Positions 15,197-21,968 of a DNA stretch of 42,634 nt are shown here, one piece after another. Origin of the DNA: an uncultured Collinsella sp. (lineage in GTDB: Bacteria > Actinomycetota > Coriobacteriia > Coriobacteriales > Coriobacteriaceae); assembly GCA_958451615.1 (NCBI GenBank), contig CAUDQR010000020.1, positions 1 to 42,634 of the forward strand. Reading direction: 5' to 3'. Position 1 is the first letter of the stretch; each line of letters starts with the position of its first letter. The notes under the pieces were generated by a model. That model was not told where the DNA came from, did no database searches, and saw only the letters and a list, made by a program, of their open reading frames with translations. A program made the position numbers and the translations under genes.

Positions 15197-15982
15197 TTAC
15201 CCCTTAAACACCATATCGTTGTGGTATTCAATAAAATCTGGTCTTGGGCTCGATTGTTTAGGCAATGTAATTCGCTCGCCGCTATAACGCCACAAGAACT
15301 CGTCCTCGGCAGCCCCATGTCCAACCACACTCGACGCCACAATCTTGAAATCCTTCGTTATGGTAATAAGTCCCTGGTCAAATGCCTTATCGTGCAGCGC
15401 GTTCAACAGCAATCCGTTATCTGGCGCCAGGCGCTCGGTCCGGGGATCAGCCACGTTCCAGGGCTTGATATGACTTGCAACCAGTAACGTCGGGTTCGAT
15501 AGGCCCGTTAAACAACACCGCGAGCGATAATTAACGAGCAGCGTATTACGAAAGAACTGTTGGTTAACACGCGCTGAGATTATTGCCTCACGCTCTTGCC
15601 CCTCAGGCAAATCGATGCCAATTGCCTCTTTCAGCTCTCTGCTCATCGAATTATCAGAGTTAAGCTGGTCAAAAAATGCGCCCGCCGCTTCCTCGACCAA
15701 CCTATCGCCGCTCGATGAATACTCTGCCCAAACCAATCTATCCATCTTGCTGGCATTAACCATGCCCACCTTGCCGCGTGCTCGACGCCGGTCGTCTAAC
15801 GAGGCGAGGTTCCATATCTTTAAGGAAACCGCCGCCGGCGTTCTGCCGATGGCATGTGCCAGCGTCTGTATATCTTCGCCTTTGTCATCGATAAGCCTTG
15901 CAGGCAGGGCGAGATATAAAAACAGCGCCGCAAGGGTTTCTTCCCTCGACCAGTTTTTTCTTCGCTCCGCCACACCAATCAT
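15197..15982 (-). CDS. HNH endonuclease with SANT-like N-terminus
   Basis: This is a 261-residue putative DNA nuclease. The N-terminal 65 residues (NWSREETLAALFLYLALP then RTPAAVSLKIWNLASLD) form a SANT/Myb-like helical domain found at the start of many stand-alone HNH proteins. The C-terminal HNH_2-type domain is CCLTG (156-160), ASHIKPW (His171), DNGLLLN (Asn189/194), ALHDKAFDQG (His197). Proteins of this layout are often annotated as restriction endonucleases, but their targets are mostly unknown. It lies upstream of the NotI-like gene in the same direction, so it may be a third component of the locus or an independent defence gene. The Shine-Dalgarno is weak. Confidence 0.85.
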   Translation of the reverse strand: MIGVAERRKNWSREETLAALFLYLALPARLIDDKGEDIQTLAHAIGRTPAAVSLKIWNLASLDDRRRARGKVGMVNASKMDRLVWAEYSSSGDRLVEEAAGAFFDQLNSDNSMSRELKEAIGIDLPEGQEREAIISARVNQQFFRNTLLVNYRSRCCLTGLSNPTLLVASHIKPWNVADPRTERLAPDNGLLLNALHDKAFDQGLITITKDFKIVASSVVGHGAAEDEFLWRYSGERITLPKQSSPRPDFIEYHNDMVFKG

Positions 15983-16252
15983 CTCACTCGCACGTTGTTC
16001 GCTCGATAAAACCAGGATAATCCAAGTCGATGGTTCCTATCGTAGTCAAAGCGCCCATTATCAATTCGCCTTTGCAACATCCCGTCGCAGCACGGGACTC
16101 AAATTATGTAACGCTAATTTCGCCGGCGCGGACATGACAATCACAGCATGTTTTTACGTTTCAGCGCTCATTTAAAACTGTCTTGCGGCATTCCTAACAG
16201 CCATCTCCAATGCGGCAGGCGTCTTGTACTTCACCATGTCCTCCGTTTCGCA
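15983..16252. other. Intergenic region inside the defence island
   Basis: This is 270 bp of moderate GC with no convincing ORF or hairpin. In particular, the nucleotidyltransferase toxin (AbiEii) that would normally follow an AbiEi antitoxin on the minus strand is absent. Confidence 0.5.
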
Positions 16253-16876
16253 TTACCCGTTTAGCACCATCAGCAAAGGCCTCATGAGCTCGCGTCTTTT
16301 GGCGGTTTTAGAGTTCTCCTTTACGAGATCTTTCAGCCGCTGCGTATCGAGCCCGCGTCCAAGCGCGTCGTGATAGGCATTAATAATTAATGAGGGGTCC
16401 TCGCAATCGAGGCAAAGATCAACAAGCGTGCGCTCGGGCTTGGTTACCGGCAGGCCGTCGAGCCAAACGATGTCCTGCTCAGCGATCTCGCGCTTTACAA
16501 AAGAAAGGGATTCGTTTCTTGTATTGATACGCGTGGGCGCGGTCATCCTGTAGGGGGACAGATAGAAATCGCCCATTTGCTGCAGGTTCGCCGCCGTCGT
16601 ACCGCTCACGGCGATGCCATCCCACTGGCGTTTTCTCTCCCACGCGCAAAGGGAGGGATTGGTGAGCTTCCAAAAAGCGTTGAGCTCGTCGGTATCTCGG
16701 CACTGTGTGCCCAACATCCGGTAGGCGCCGTGGCATATCCGTTCAAGACGCCCCGCACGGCATGAGTGTGCCAGCGCATCTCGAGAGATGTCCATGCGAG
16801 CCGCCTGGGCCGTGGTGAACACGCCCTCGCTTTCGGAAAGCTCGCTTATCGCCGTTATGTTGCTAAAGTACTTCAT
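16253..16876 (-). CDS. AbiEi-like antitoxin / transcriptional regulator, orphan
   Basis: The 207-residue protein has the layout of type IV AbiEi antitoxins: an N-terminal winged-helix region (ESEGVFTTAQAARMDISRDALAHSCRAGRLERICHGAYR motif pattern, split here by turns), then an antitoxin body with VWLDGLPVTKPERTLVDLCL, the typical central motif, and a helical C-terminus. AbiEi proteins repress their own promoter and counter the AbiEii nucleotidyltransferase. No AbiEii gene follows within the island. I prefer ATG 16876 over 16900, because the inverted repeat GTTGCAA/TTGCAAC (16877-16911) would then lie directly upstream as an operator. No Shine-Dalgarno is visible at either start, so translation may be leaderless. 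Confidence 0.7.
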   Translation of the reverse strand: MKYFSNITAISELSESEGVFTTAQAARMDISRDALAHSCRAGRLERICHGAYRMLGTQCRDTDELNAFWKLTNPSLCAWERKRQWDGIAVSGTTAANLQQMGDFYLSPYRMTAPTRINTRNESLSFVKREIAEQDIVWLDGLPVTKPERTLVDLCLDCEDPSLIINAYHDALGRGLDTQRLKDLVKENSKTAKRRELMRPLLMVLNG

Positions 16877-16911
16877 GTTGCAATTGCAGGATATTTTCAT
16901 ACTTTTGCAAC
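16877..16911 (-). promoter_or_regulatory. Operator-like inverted repeat before the AbiEi-like gene
   Basis: GTTGCAA (16877-16883) and TTGCAAC (16905-16911) form a 7-bp inverted repeat with 21 bp between. It abuts the preferred start codon. AbiEi antitoxins are known to bind inverted repeats in their own promoter, so autoregulation is a reasonable inference. Confidence 0.45.
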
Positions 16912-16994
16912 GTGATTTTAATTCCTTATGATCGAAGCGCTTTGTTTATCCTATGTCTGACGCCGTTTTGCACCGGTACCCCATCCCCCGCTAT

Positions 16995-17176
16995 CGAGGT
17001 CTAATACTTTTCCGCGAAGTGAACGTCTGTTTTAGGACCCCTGAAGCATCCGCATTTTTCGTCGGCAAAATCGCAGGATTCCAGTATCGAAACCGCAGGA
17101 AACGATGCCCTTAAAGTGTCGATGCTTCGGGGGTCCGATTTAGCTCGTTCACTTCTCGGAAAAGTATTAGACCTCG
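16995..17176. repeat. 182-bp palindromic element (MITE-like)
   Basis: The outer arms, 31 bp each (16995-17025 and 17146-17176), differ at one position. Inner arms (17034-17054 and about 17119-17136) also pair, around GACCCC(T/C)GAAGCATC. The centre is about 65 bp and not coding. This sits between the AbiEi-like gene and the DUF4342 gene and accounts for most of the 16912-17390 gap. No target-site duplication is obvious. Confidence 0.75.
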
Positions 17177-17390
17177 CTGCTAGCCACCCAGAAGAACACC
17201 TCTCCCTTCCCCACTGCCACCCAAAAACTCATCCAACATTAATCTTGGCTCAAGAATCGCTTAATCTATAACCTGCACTATAGAGTTCGACCAAGGGCGG
17301 GGCGGCGCCGCGCGACGCAGGCCGCCGAACGCAACGCTCGCGCCCGGGCAGATCGCCTGGCGTCGCGCCCATCGAACGAAAGGACAGGTC

Positions 17391-17933
17391 ATGGACGACC
17401 TCGAAAAAGTTGAAACCATCCGCACCAAGTGCAACGTGAGTTACACCGATGCCAAGGCGGCGCTCGACGCTGCCGACGGCAACGTTTTGGATGCCATCAT
17501 TTGGCTCGAGTCGCAGGGCAAGACCCAGACCACGTCGGCGCATGCCGCCACCGAGTCCGCGCCAGTCGATGAGCCCTCTGCCGAGATGGTCGCCGCGCAG
17601 GTCGCTTACGAAAAGTCGAGCGAAAAGACCGACTTCTCCAAGAAGATGGACGGCGTGTGGGAGTACCTCAAAAAGCTCTTCCGCCTGAGTCTGGACACCA
17701 AGTTTATCGCCACGCGCCGCGATGCGATCATCCTCAACATCCCCATCCTGATCCCCATCGTCGCGCTGTTTGCCTGGGGCGCCACGATATGGCTGATGCT
17801 GATTGGCCTGTTCTTTGGCATGCGCTACCGCATCGACAGCGACGGCGACGTGCCCGGCAGCATCAACAACCTTATGGATAGCGCTGCTAACGCCGCGGAC
17901 GACATCAAGCAAAATCTCAACGACGACAAGTAA
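17391..17933 (+). CDS. DUF4342 membrane protein with N-terminal UBA-like domain
   Basis: This 180-residue protein begins with a UBA/TS-N-like three-helix domain (EKVETIRTKCNVSYTDAKAALDAADGNVLDAIIWLE). A flexible acidic linker follows, then a DUF4342-like segment with KLFRLSLDTKFIATRRD and two adjacent membrane helices (IILNIPILIPIVALFAWG and IWLMLIGLFFGMRY). It ends in a polar cytoplasmic tail. The function is unknown. It lies 18 nt before a response-regulator gene in the same direction, so it is probably co-transcribed with that two-component system. AAAGGACAGGTC precedes the ATG. Confidence 0.85.
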   Translation: MDDLEKVETIRTKCNVSYTDAKAALDAADGNVLDAIIWLESQGKTQTTSAHAATESAPVDEPSAEMVAAQVAYEKSSEKTDFSKKMDGVWEYLKKLFRLSLDTKFIATRRDAIILNIPILIPIVALFAWGATIWLMLIGLFFGMRYRIDSDGDVPGSINNLMDSAANAADDIKQNLNDDK

Positions 17934-17951
17934 TCGCAGACGGGGGCATGA

Positions 17952-18737
17952 ATGGCACGGATCCTGATCGTAGAGGACGAGGAGAAAATCGCCCGCTTTG
18001 TGACACTCGAGCTGGAGCACGAAGGCTACCAGGTGGAGCACGCCGCTGACGGCCGCACCGCCGTTGACCTGGCGTTGGAGCGCGACTACGATCTGATTCT
18101 GCTCGATGCACTGTTGCCGCAGCTCAACGGCATGGAGGTGCTGCGGCGCGTACGCAAGCACAAGGATGTGCCGGTGATTATGGTCACCGCGCGCGATGCC
18201 GTGATGGACAAGGTGGCCGGGCTCGATGCCGGCGCCGACGATTACCTGACCAAGCCATTTGCGATTGAGGAGCCGCTCGCACGGATCCGCGTGGCACTGA
18301 AGCGCTCGGAAGCCGTGCGAGCGGCTTCGGGCGTTGGCGGCGCCAGCGCCGGGGCTGGCGTAGCGAGCGGCACGGCCGCCGGTATCGCCACAATGTCCCC
18401 GGCAACCGACACGGCCCAGACCGCTGCCGCGCCCTCCCCCGCCGCGCTCACCGTGGGTTCGGTCGCGCTCGATCCCGACCGCCGCGAAGTCACGGTCGGC
18501 GGCTCGCCCATCGCGCTCACGGCCCGCGAGTTCGACGTCCTCGCCCTGCTTATGACGCATGCCGAAACCGTGCTCACGCGCGAGCGCATCGCGCACGAGG
18601 CGCTGGGCTACGAATACGTGGGCGACACCAACAACGTCGACGTGCACATCGCGCACCTGCGCGCCAAGATCGAGGACGCCGGCGGCGCCCGCATCATCCA
18701 GACCGTGCGCGGGGTGGGCTATGTCTGCCGTGCGTAA
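17952..18737 (+). CDS. OmpR-family response regulator with a long linker
   Basis: The 261-residue protein has a receiver with EDE (8-10), phospho-acceptor Asp52 (LLDALLP), a Thr in MVTARD and Lys in LTKPF. The winged-helix domain at the C-terminus includes LTAREFDVLALL, NNVDVHIAHLRAKIE and RTVRGVGYVCRA. Between them lies an Ala/Gly/Ser/Thr-rich linker of about 50 residues, unusually long for this family. The kinase gene starts inside its 3' end. It is downstream of the DUF4342 gene by 18 nt. Confidence 0.93.
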   Translation: MARILIVEDEEKIARFVTLELEHEGYQVEHAADGRTAVDLALERDYDLILLDALLPQLNGMEVLRRVRKHKDVPVIMVTARDAVMDKVAGLDAGADDYLTKPFAIEEPLARIRVALKRSEAVRAASGVGGASAGAGVASGTAAGIATMSPATDTAQTAAAPSPAALTVGSVALDPDRREVTVGGSPIALTAREFDVLALLMTHAETVLTRERIAHEALGYEYVGDTNNVDVHIAHLRAKIEDAGGARIIQTVRGVGYVCRA

Positions 18738-20016
18738 CGCCGAGGTCAAGCGCGTCACCTCCATCGCCCGCGCCATCAACTGGAGCTATATGTGGCGCCG
18801 CTTGATGAGCCACATCTGGCTCGACCTGTTACTGTTGGTTATTGCGGCGGCGATCCTCGTCTATGGATACAACCAGACGCTGCCCGATGGCGCGTTTACC
18901 GCGGGATGGATCCCCGGCGCCGCCGTTCGCAGCATGTCGCTGACGCCCGCGCGCGGCTGGGACCTGACAACGCTCACCTATACCGTCGAGCTTGCGCGTA
19001 CCACCAAGACTTTCCCCCTCGCGCAGGACCTCGTCACGCTATGGCCTCTCTACCTTGTCGTTGTGGGTTGGCAGGTCATCAGCGTGCTCAACATGCTCGG
19101 CGGCGCCCGCCGCGTGCGCCGCACCATGGCGCCGCTCAACGATCTGGCCCTGCGCGTGGACGAACTCGGCCGCATGCAGCTCTCCGGCGGCAAGATGGAA
19201 ACGCTGGAGCAGGCCATCGAGCGCGCAAGCGTCGACTCGCCGAGCGTCACCACCGGCGACGCCGACCTGGCAAGCATCGAGGTCGCGCTCAACCGCCTGC
19301 TGCGCCAGATGCAAGAGGCCAAGCTGCAGCAGATGCGCTTTGTCAACGACGCGAGCCACGAGCTGCGCACGCCCATCGCGGTGATTCAGGGCTACGTGAA
19401 CATGCTCGACCGCTGGGGCAAAGACGACCCGGACGTGCTGGCAGAATCCATCGCGTCCCTCAAGGCCGAAAGCGAGCACATGCAGGAGCTCGTGGAACAG
19501 CTGCTGTTTTTGGCACGCGGCGATGCCGGGCGCACGGTCCTGCGGCGTGCGCATACCAACCTGGCCGCACTGGTCGGCGAGGTATGCGAAGAATCACAGA
19601 TGATCGATACCGAGCACACGTATCGGCTGGCGTACGACACCACGCTTGCCAACGACCCGCGCTGCGACGCATCTGTCGACGTGGCGCTCGTGAAGCAGGC
19701 TCTGCGCGTGATCGTGCAGAACGCCGCCAAGTATTCGGACGCAGGCACGACCGTCACATTTGGCATAACGCCCGATGCGGGCATGGGCACGATCGACATA
19801 GCCGTTGAGGACGAGGGCATCGGCATGAACCAGGAGTCCGCAGCCCACGCGTTTGAACGGTTCTACCGAGCCGATAACGCACGCGATGCCGGCGCGCAGG
19901 GCTCGGGTCTGGGGCTTGCCATTGCCAAGTGGATCGTCGACAGCCATGGCGGTGTCATTGGCGTGACCTCAGTCGAGGGCGTCGGCAGCCGCTTTACGAT
20001 TCGCCTGCCACGATAG
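18721..20016 (+). CDS. HAMP-domain sensor histidine kinase
   Basis: The 431-residue kinase partners the regulator it overlaps by 17 nt. It has two membrane helices (LDLLLLVIAAAILVYGY and LWPLYLVVVGWQVISVLNML) around a sensor loop of about 65 residues, and a HAMP-like linker (RRTMAPLNDLALRVDELGR). The HisKA box has the acceptor His in FVNDASHELRTPIAVIQGY. The ATPase domain shows VIVQNAAKYSD (N box), DEGIGM, FERFYRAD and GSGLGLAIAKWIV. I start at ATG 18721; the longer open frame upstream is the regulator's shadow. The signal is unknown. Confidence 0.92.
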   Translation: MSAVRNAEVKRVTSIARAINWSYMWRRLMSHIWLDLLLLVIAAAILVYGYNQTLPDGAFTAGWIPGAAVRSMSLTPARGWDLTTLTYTVELARTTKTFPLAQDLVTLWPLYLVVVGWQVISVLNMLGGARRVRRTMAPLNDLALRVDELGRMQLSGGKMETLEQAIERASVDSPSVTTGDADLASIEVALNRLLRQMQEAKLQQMRFVNDASHELRTPIAVIQGYVNMLDRWGKDDPDVLAESIASLKAESEHMQELVEQLLFLARGDAGRTVLRRAHTNLAALVGEVCEESQMIDTEHTYRLAYDTTLANDPRCDASVDVALVKQALRVIVQNAAKYSDAGTTVTFGITPDAGMGTIDIAVEDEGIGMNQESAAHAFERFYRADNARDAGAQGSGLGLAIAKWIVDSHGGVIGVTSVEGVGSRFTIRLPR

Positions 20017-20035
20017 AAAGCCCCTCGGCATAAAT

Positions 20036-20069
20036 AAAGGGATAAGGCCATGCGGCCCTATCCCTTTTT
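20036..20069. terminator. Bidirectional terminator between kinase and VOC genes
   Basis: A 14-bp stem with one mismatch (20036-20049 with 20054-20067, ATGC loop) ends in TTTTT on the plus strand and has AAA before it, so it can serve both the plus-strand kinase and the convergent minus-strand VOC gene. Confidence 0.85.
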
Positions 20070-20091
20070 GCTAGCTATAGCAGCCTGTGCG

Positions 20092-20466
20092 CTACTCGCG
20101 GCACAGGTGCACGGCGAAGCCGGCGAACTCGCGCTTAAAGTACACGAGCTTGGTGCCGCCGTCGGGCAGCAGCACGCGCGACTCCTCGTTGACCTCGAGC
20201 CCGCGCTCGGCAAACCACTTCTCGGCCGCATCGATGTCGTTGACAGCAAAGCCAATGTGGCCCTTGGCGCCACGACCGTTCTGCTTCATGATCTCGACCA
20301 GCGAATCGTTAAAGTACGAAACCGGGGTCTCGATAACGGGCAGGCCCATCATCGTCGAGAACAGCTCCGCGATCTCCAGGGCATCTGCCGGGTCGGTGGC
20401 GTTAATGCCCACATGGGCAACGCGCATGCCAAAGAGCTCGACCGGATTGGCGTTCTGCTCACTCAT
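20092..20466 (-). CDS. VOC-family (glyoxalase-like) protein
   Basis: The 124-residue protein has a single vicinal-oxygen-chelate fold: VAHVGINATDP at the start, GHIGFAVNDIDAAEKWFAERG in the middle, and KLVYFKREFAGFAVHLCRE at the end. It resembles, from memory, the C-terminal VOC domain attached to some KDPG aldolases, which would suggest a sugar-acid pathway link. I chose ATG 20466, 11 nt after the PTS gene's stop, because similarity begins there. The metal ligands would be His in VAHVG and GHIGF and a C-terminal Glu. The substrate is unknown. Confidence 0.8.
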   Translation of the reverse strand: MSEQNANPVELFGMRVAHVGINATDPADALEIAELFSTMMGLPVIETPVSYFNDSLVEIMKQNGRGAKGHIGFAVNDIDAAEKWFAERGLEVNEESRVLLPDGGTKLVYFKREFAGFAVHLCRE

Positions 20467-20477
20467 ACAGTCAGCGC

Positions 20478-20765
20478 CTACTGAGCCATGACGTCGAGGA
20501 CGGCCTTCTCGGCAGCGACGCGGTTCATGCCCGTCATGAAGGGCACGCCGCTCACGTACGGGCAGGTGAGGCCCTCGGGGGCAACGGTGGTGGCGATCAG
20601 CAGGTCGGCGCCCTCGTCGCAGTAGTCCTTGGCCTCGGAGATGGCACACTGCACGATCTCATACTTGCCGGCATAACCATTGGCGTCGAGCATGGTGGCG
20701 ACCTTCTGGGCAACAAGCGTGGAAGTAGCAGCGCCAGCACCGCAAGCCAAAACGATCTTCTTCAT
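20478..20765 (-). CDS. PTS sugar transporter subunit IIB, galactitol-type, orphan
   Basis: The 95-residue protein is a small phosphocarrier. The phosphorylatable Cys8 is in KIVLACGAGAATSTL, the IIB loop of the galactitol (Gat) family. The remainder (AISEAKDYCDEGADLLIATT) fits the Rossmann-like IIB fold. IIB normally passes phosphate from IIA to the sugar bound to IIC, but no IIA or IIC gene lies in the window. Only the VOC gene follows, 11 nt away. GGGAG lies 9 nt before the ATG. Confidence 0.88.
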   Translation of the reverse strand: MKKIVLACGAGAATSTLVAQKVATMLDANGYAGKYEIVQCAISEAKDYCDEGADLLIATTVAPEGLTCPYVSGVPFMTGMNRVAAEKAVLDVMAQ

Positions 20766-20928
20766 AGGTAATGTCTCCCTTCATGGTTTACTTTAGGTAA
20801 GTGTACCGCAGCGAGCGATGGCACTCAGCCTCGATGAGCTTTTATGCCAGTTTGCTTGCGCGCTGCGTATAATACATCCAGTACGTGTTGTCATACCGCT
20901 CGCTTTATGAGTGACTAAGGACCCTAAT
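20766..20928. promoter_or_regulatory. Divergent promoter region
   Basis: On the plus strand TATAAT (20868-20873) is a perfect -10 about 55 bp before the next start codon; the -35 is poor. The minus-strand promoter for the PTS IIB gene must also be here but is not clear. Confidence 0.5.
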
Positions 20929-21552
20929 ATGCCCGATTCCCGCACACTCTGGACCGCCGTCGTTATCATCTGTATCGCCGTGTCGGTGTTCTTTAGCGTC
21001 AAAAAACGCACCACGTTTAAACGCCTGCAGCAATTGATGGCCGCCAAGCAGTGGAACGAGTTCGATCGTTTGCTCGACGGCAAACTCACCAGTATGCTGT
21101 ACCCGCGCTACAACCGCGACTACCTGCGCCTGAACTCCTATCTGCTGCGCGAGGACCACAAGCGCGCCGACGAGATGTTCGATTTGCTGCTGGGGCTCAA
21201 CCTGCCCAAAATGCAGCGCGTCGACCTGGTCATTAAGGCTTTTAACTACTACGTTGGCCAGGAGGACCGCAAAAAGTCCAAGGAGCTGCTGCACGAAATC
21301 AAGGGCTTTGAGGGCGGTCAGGCCGAGGCGGTCGCGCACGAGTGCCAGCTGATGTACGACACGATGATCCTCAAGCGTCACAACGACATTCCCGAGCTGG
21401 AGCGCATGCTCGAGGATGTCGGCGACGACCCGGTCAAGCGCTGCCGCTTGGAGTACCTGCTGGCCCTGCAGTACCAGAACAAGGGCGACGAAGCCAAGTT
21501 TGCCGAGTACTTGGAAAAGTCAGGCCAGCACTCGATGGCCGTCAACGCGTAA
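20929..21552 (+). CDS. Membrane-anchored helical (TPR-like) protein of unknown function
   Basis: The 207-residue protein has one N-terminal membrane helix (LWTAVVIICIAVSVFFSV) followed by a basic KKR stop-transfer and a long alpha-helical domain. Repeating helix pairs (AKQWNEFDRLLDGKL, REDHKRADEMFDLLLGL, YVGQEDRKKSKELLHEI, LEYLLALQYQNKGDEAKFAEYLEK) look like degenerate TPR-type repeats, suggesting a scaffold role. The topology places the helices in the cytoplasm. I start at ATG 20929 with AAGGA 6 nt upstream. The tRNA-Leu gene follows by 31 nt. Confidence 0.8.
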   Translation: MPDSRTLWTAVVIICIAVSVFFSVKKRTTFKRLQQLMAAKQWNEFDRLLDGKLTSMLYPRYNRDYLRLNSYLLREDHKRADEMFDLLLGLNLPKMQRVDLVIKAFNYYVGQEDRKKSKELLHEIKGFEGGQAEAVAHECQLMYDTMILKRHNDIPELERMLEDVGDDPVKRCRLEYLLALQYQNKGDEAKFAEYLEKSGQHSMAVNA

Positions 21553-21583
21553 CGGACGGCTTGTGCTAGACTTCTAGTCTCAC

Positions 21584-21668
21584 GGGGGCGTGGCGGAATT
21601 GGCATACGCAGGAGACTTAAAATCTCTCGCCGCAAGGATTGTGGGTTCGAGTCCCACCGCCCCTACCA
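21584..21668 (+). tRNA. tRNA-Leu (anticodon UAA)
   Basis: This 85-nt class II tRNA includes an encoded CCA. The acceptor GGGGGCG (21584-21590) pairs with CGCCCCT. The D-arm begins TGGCGGAATTGG. The anticodon stem GGAGA/TCTCT frames the loop CTTAAAA with anticodon TAA. An extended variable arm (CGCCGCAAGGATT) fits Leu. The T-arm is GTGGG-TTCGAGT-CCCAC. It reads UUA/UUG codons, which are rare in this GC-rich genome. Confidence 0.95.
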
Positions 21669-21914
21669 TATGGCTTTTACGGGCCCGTGTCCCTTTGAGA
21701 TGCGGGCTCGTTTCTTTTGGATGCCGGTGGGACTCGAACCCGCGAAGGGGCGAGCGTCAAGCGGACGCGCAGCGTCCGTAGCGAGCCGGCGAGGGCGCCG
21801 ACAGGCGGCCGAAGCCGGTGCGCATTTGCGCAGCAAATGCGCGGACGTCCCACCGCCCCTACCATGTAGTGCTTACGAGCCCGTGTCCCCCAGGGATGCG
21901 GGCTCGTTTCCTTT
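21651..21914. repeat. Duplicated tRNA-Leu 3' end and terminator
   Basis: The last 19 nt of the tRNA region (21651-21669) recur exactly at 21847-21865, followed by a diverged copy of the terminator (stem 21875-21883/21899-21907). Between them, GGTGGGACTCGAACCC (21726-21741) is the exact reverse complement of the T-arm (21643-21658). Two perfect small hairpins with GCA loops (21762-21778 and 21820-21842) also occur. This looks like a scar of tRNA duplication or of an element integrated at the tRNA 3' end. No gene lies here. Confidence 0.75.
21679..21718 (+). terminator. Terminator of tRNA-Leu
   Basis: ACGGGCCCG (21679-21687) pairs with CGGGCTCGT (21703-21711), followed by TTCTTTT. It starts 11 nt after the CCA end. 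Confidence 0.8.
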
Positions 21915-21968
21915 AGGTGCCGTCAACTGCAGAGCAGCTCATTTGGGACAGAGCTTTTTTGACTACTT

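Noticed and set aside
15115..15342. Minus-strand ORF between the HNH and NotI-like genes
   Set aside because: Mostly overlaps the HNH gene in another frame and has no start signal.
17250..18779. Minus-strand ORF of 509 codons opposite DUF4342 and response regulator
   Set aside because: Shadow ORF; His/Arg/Val-rich composition and no start signal.
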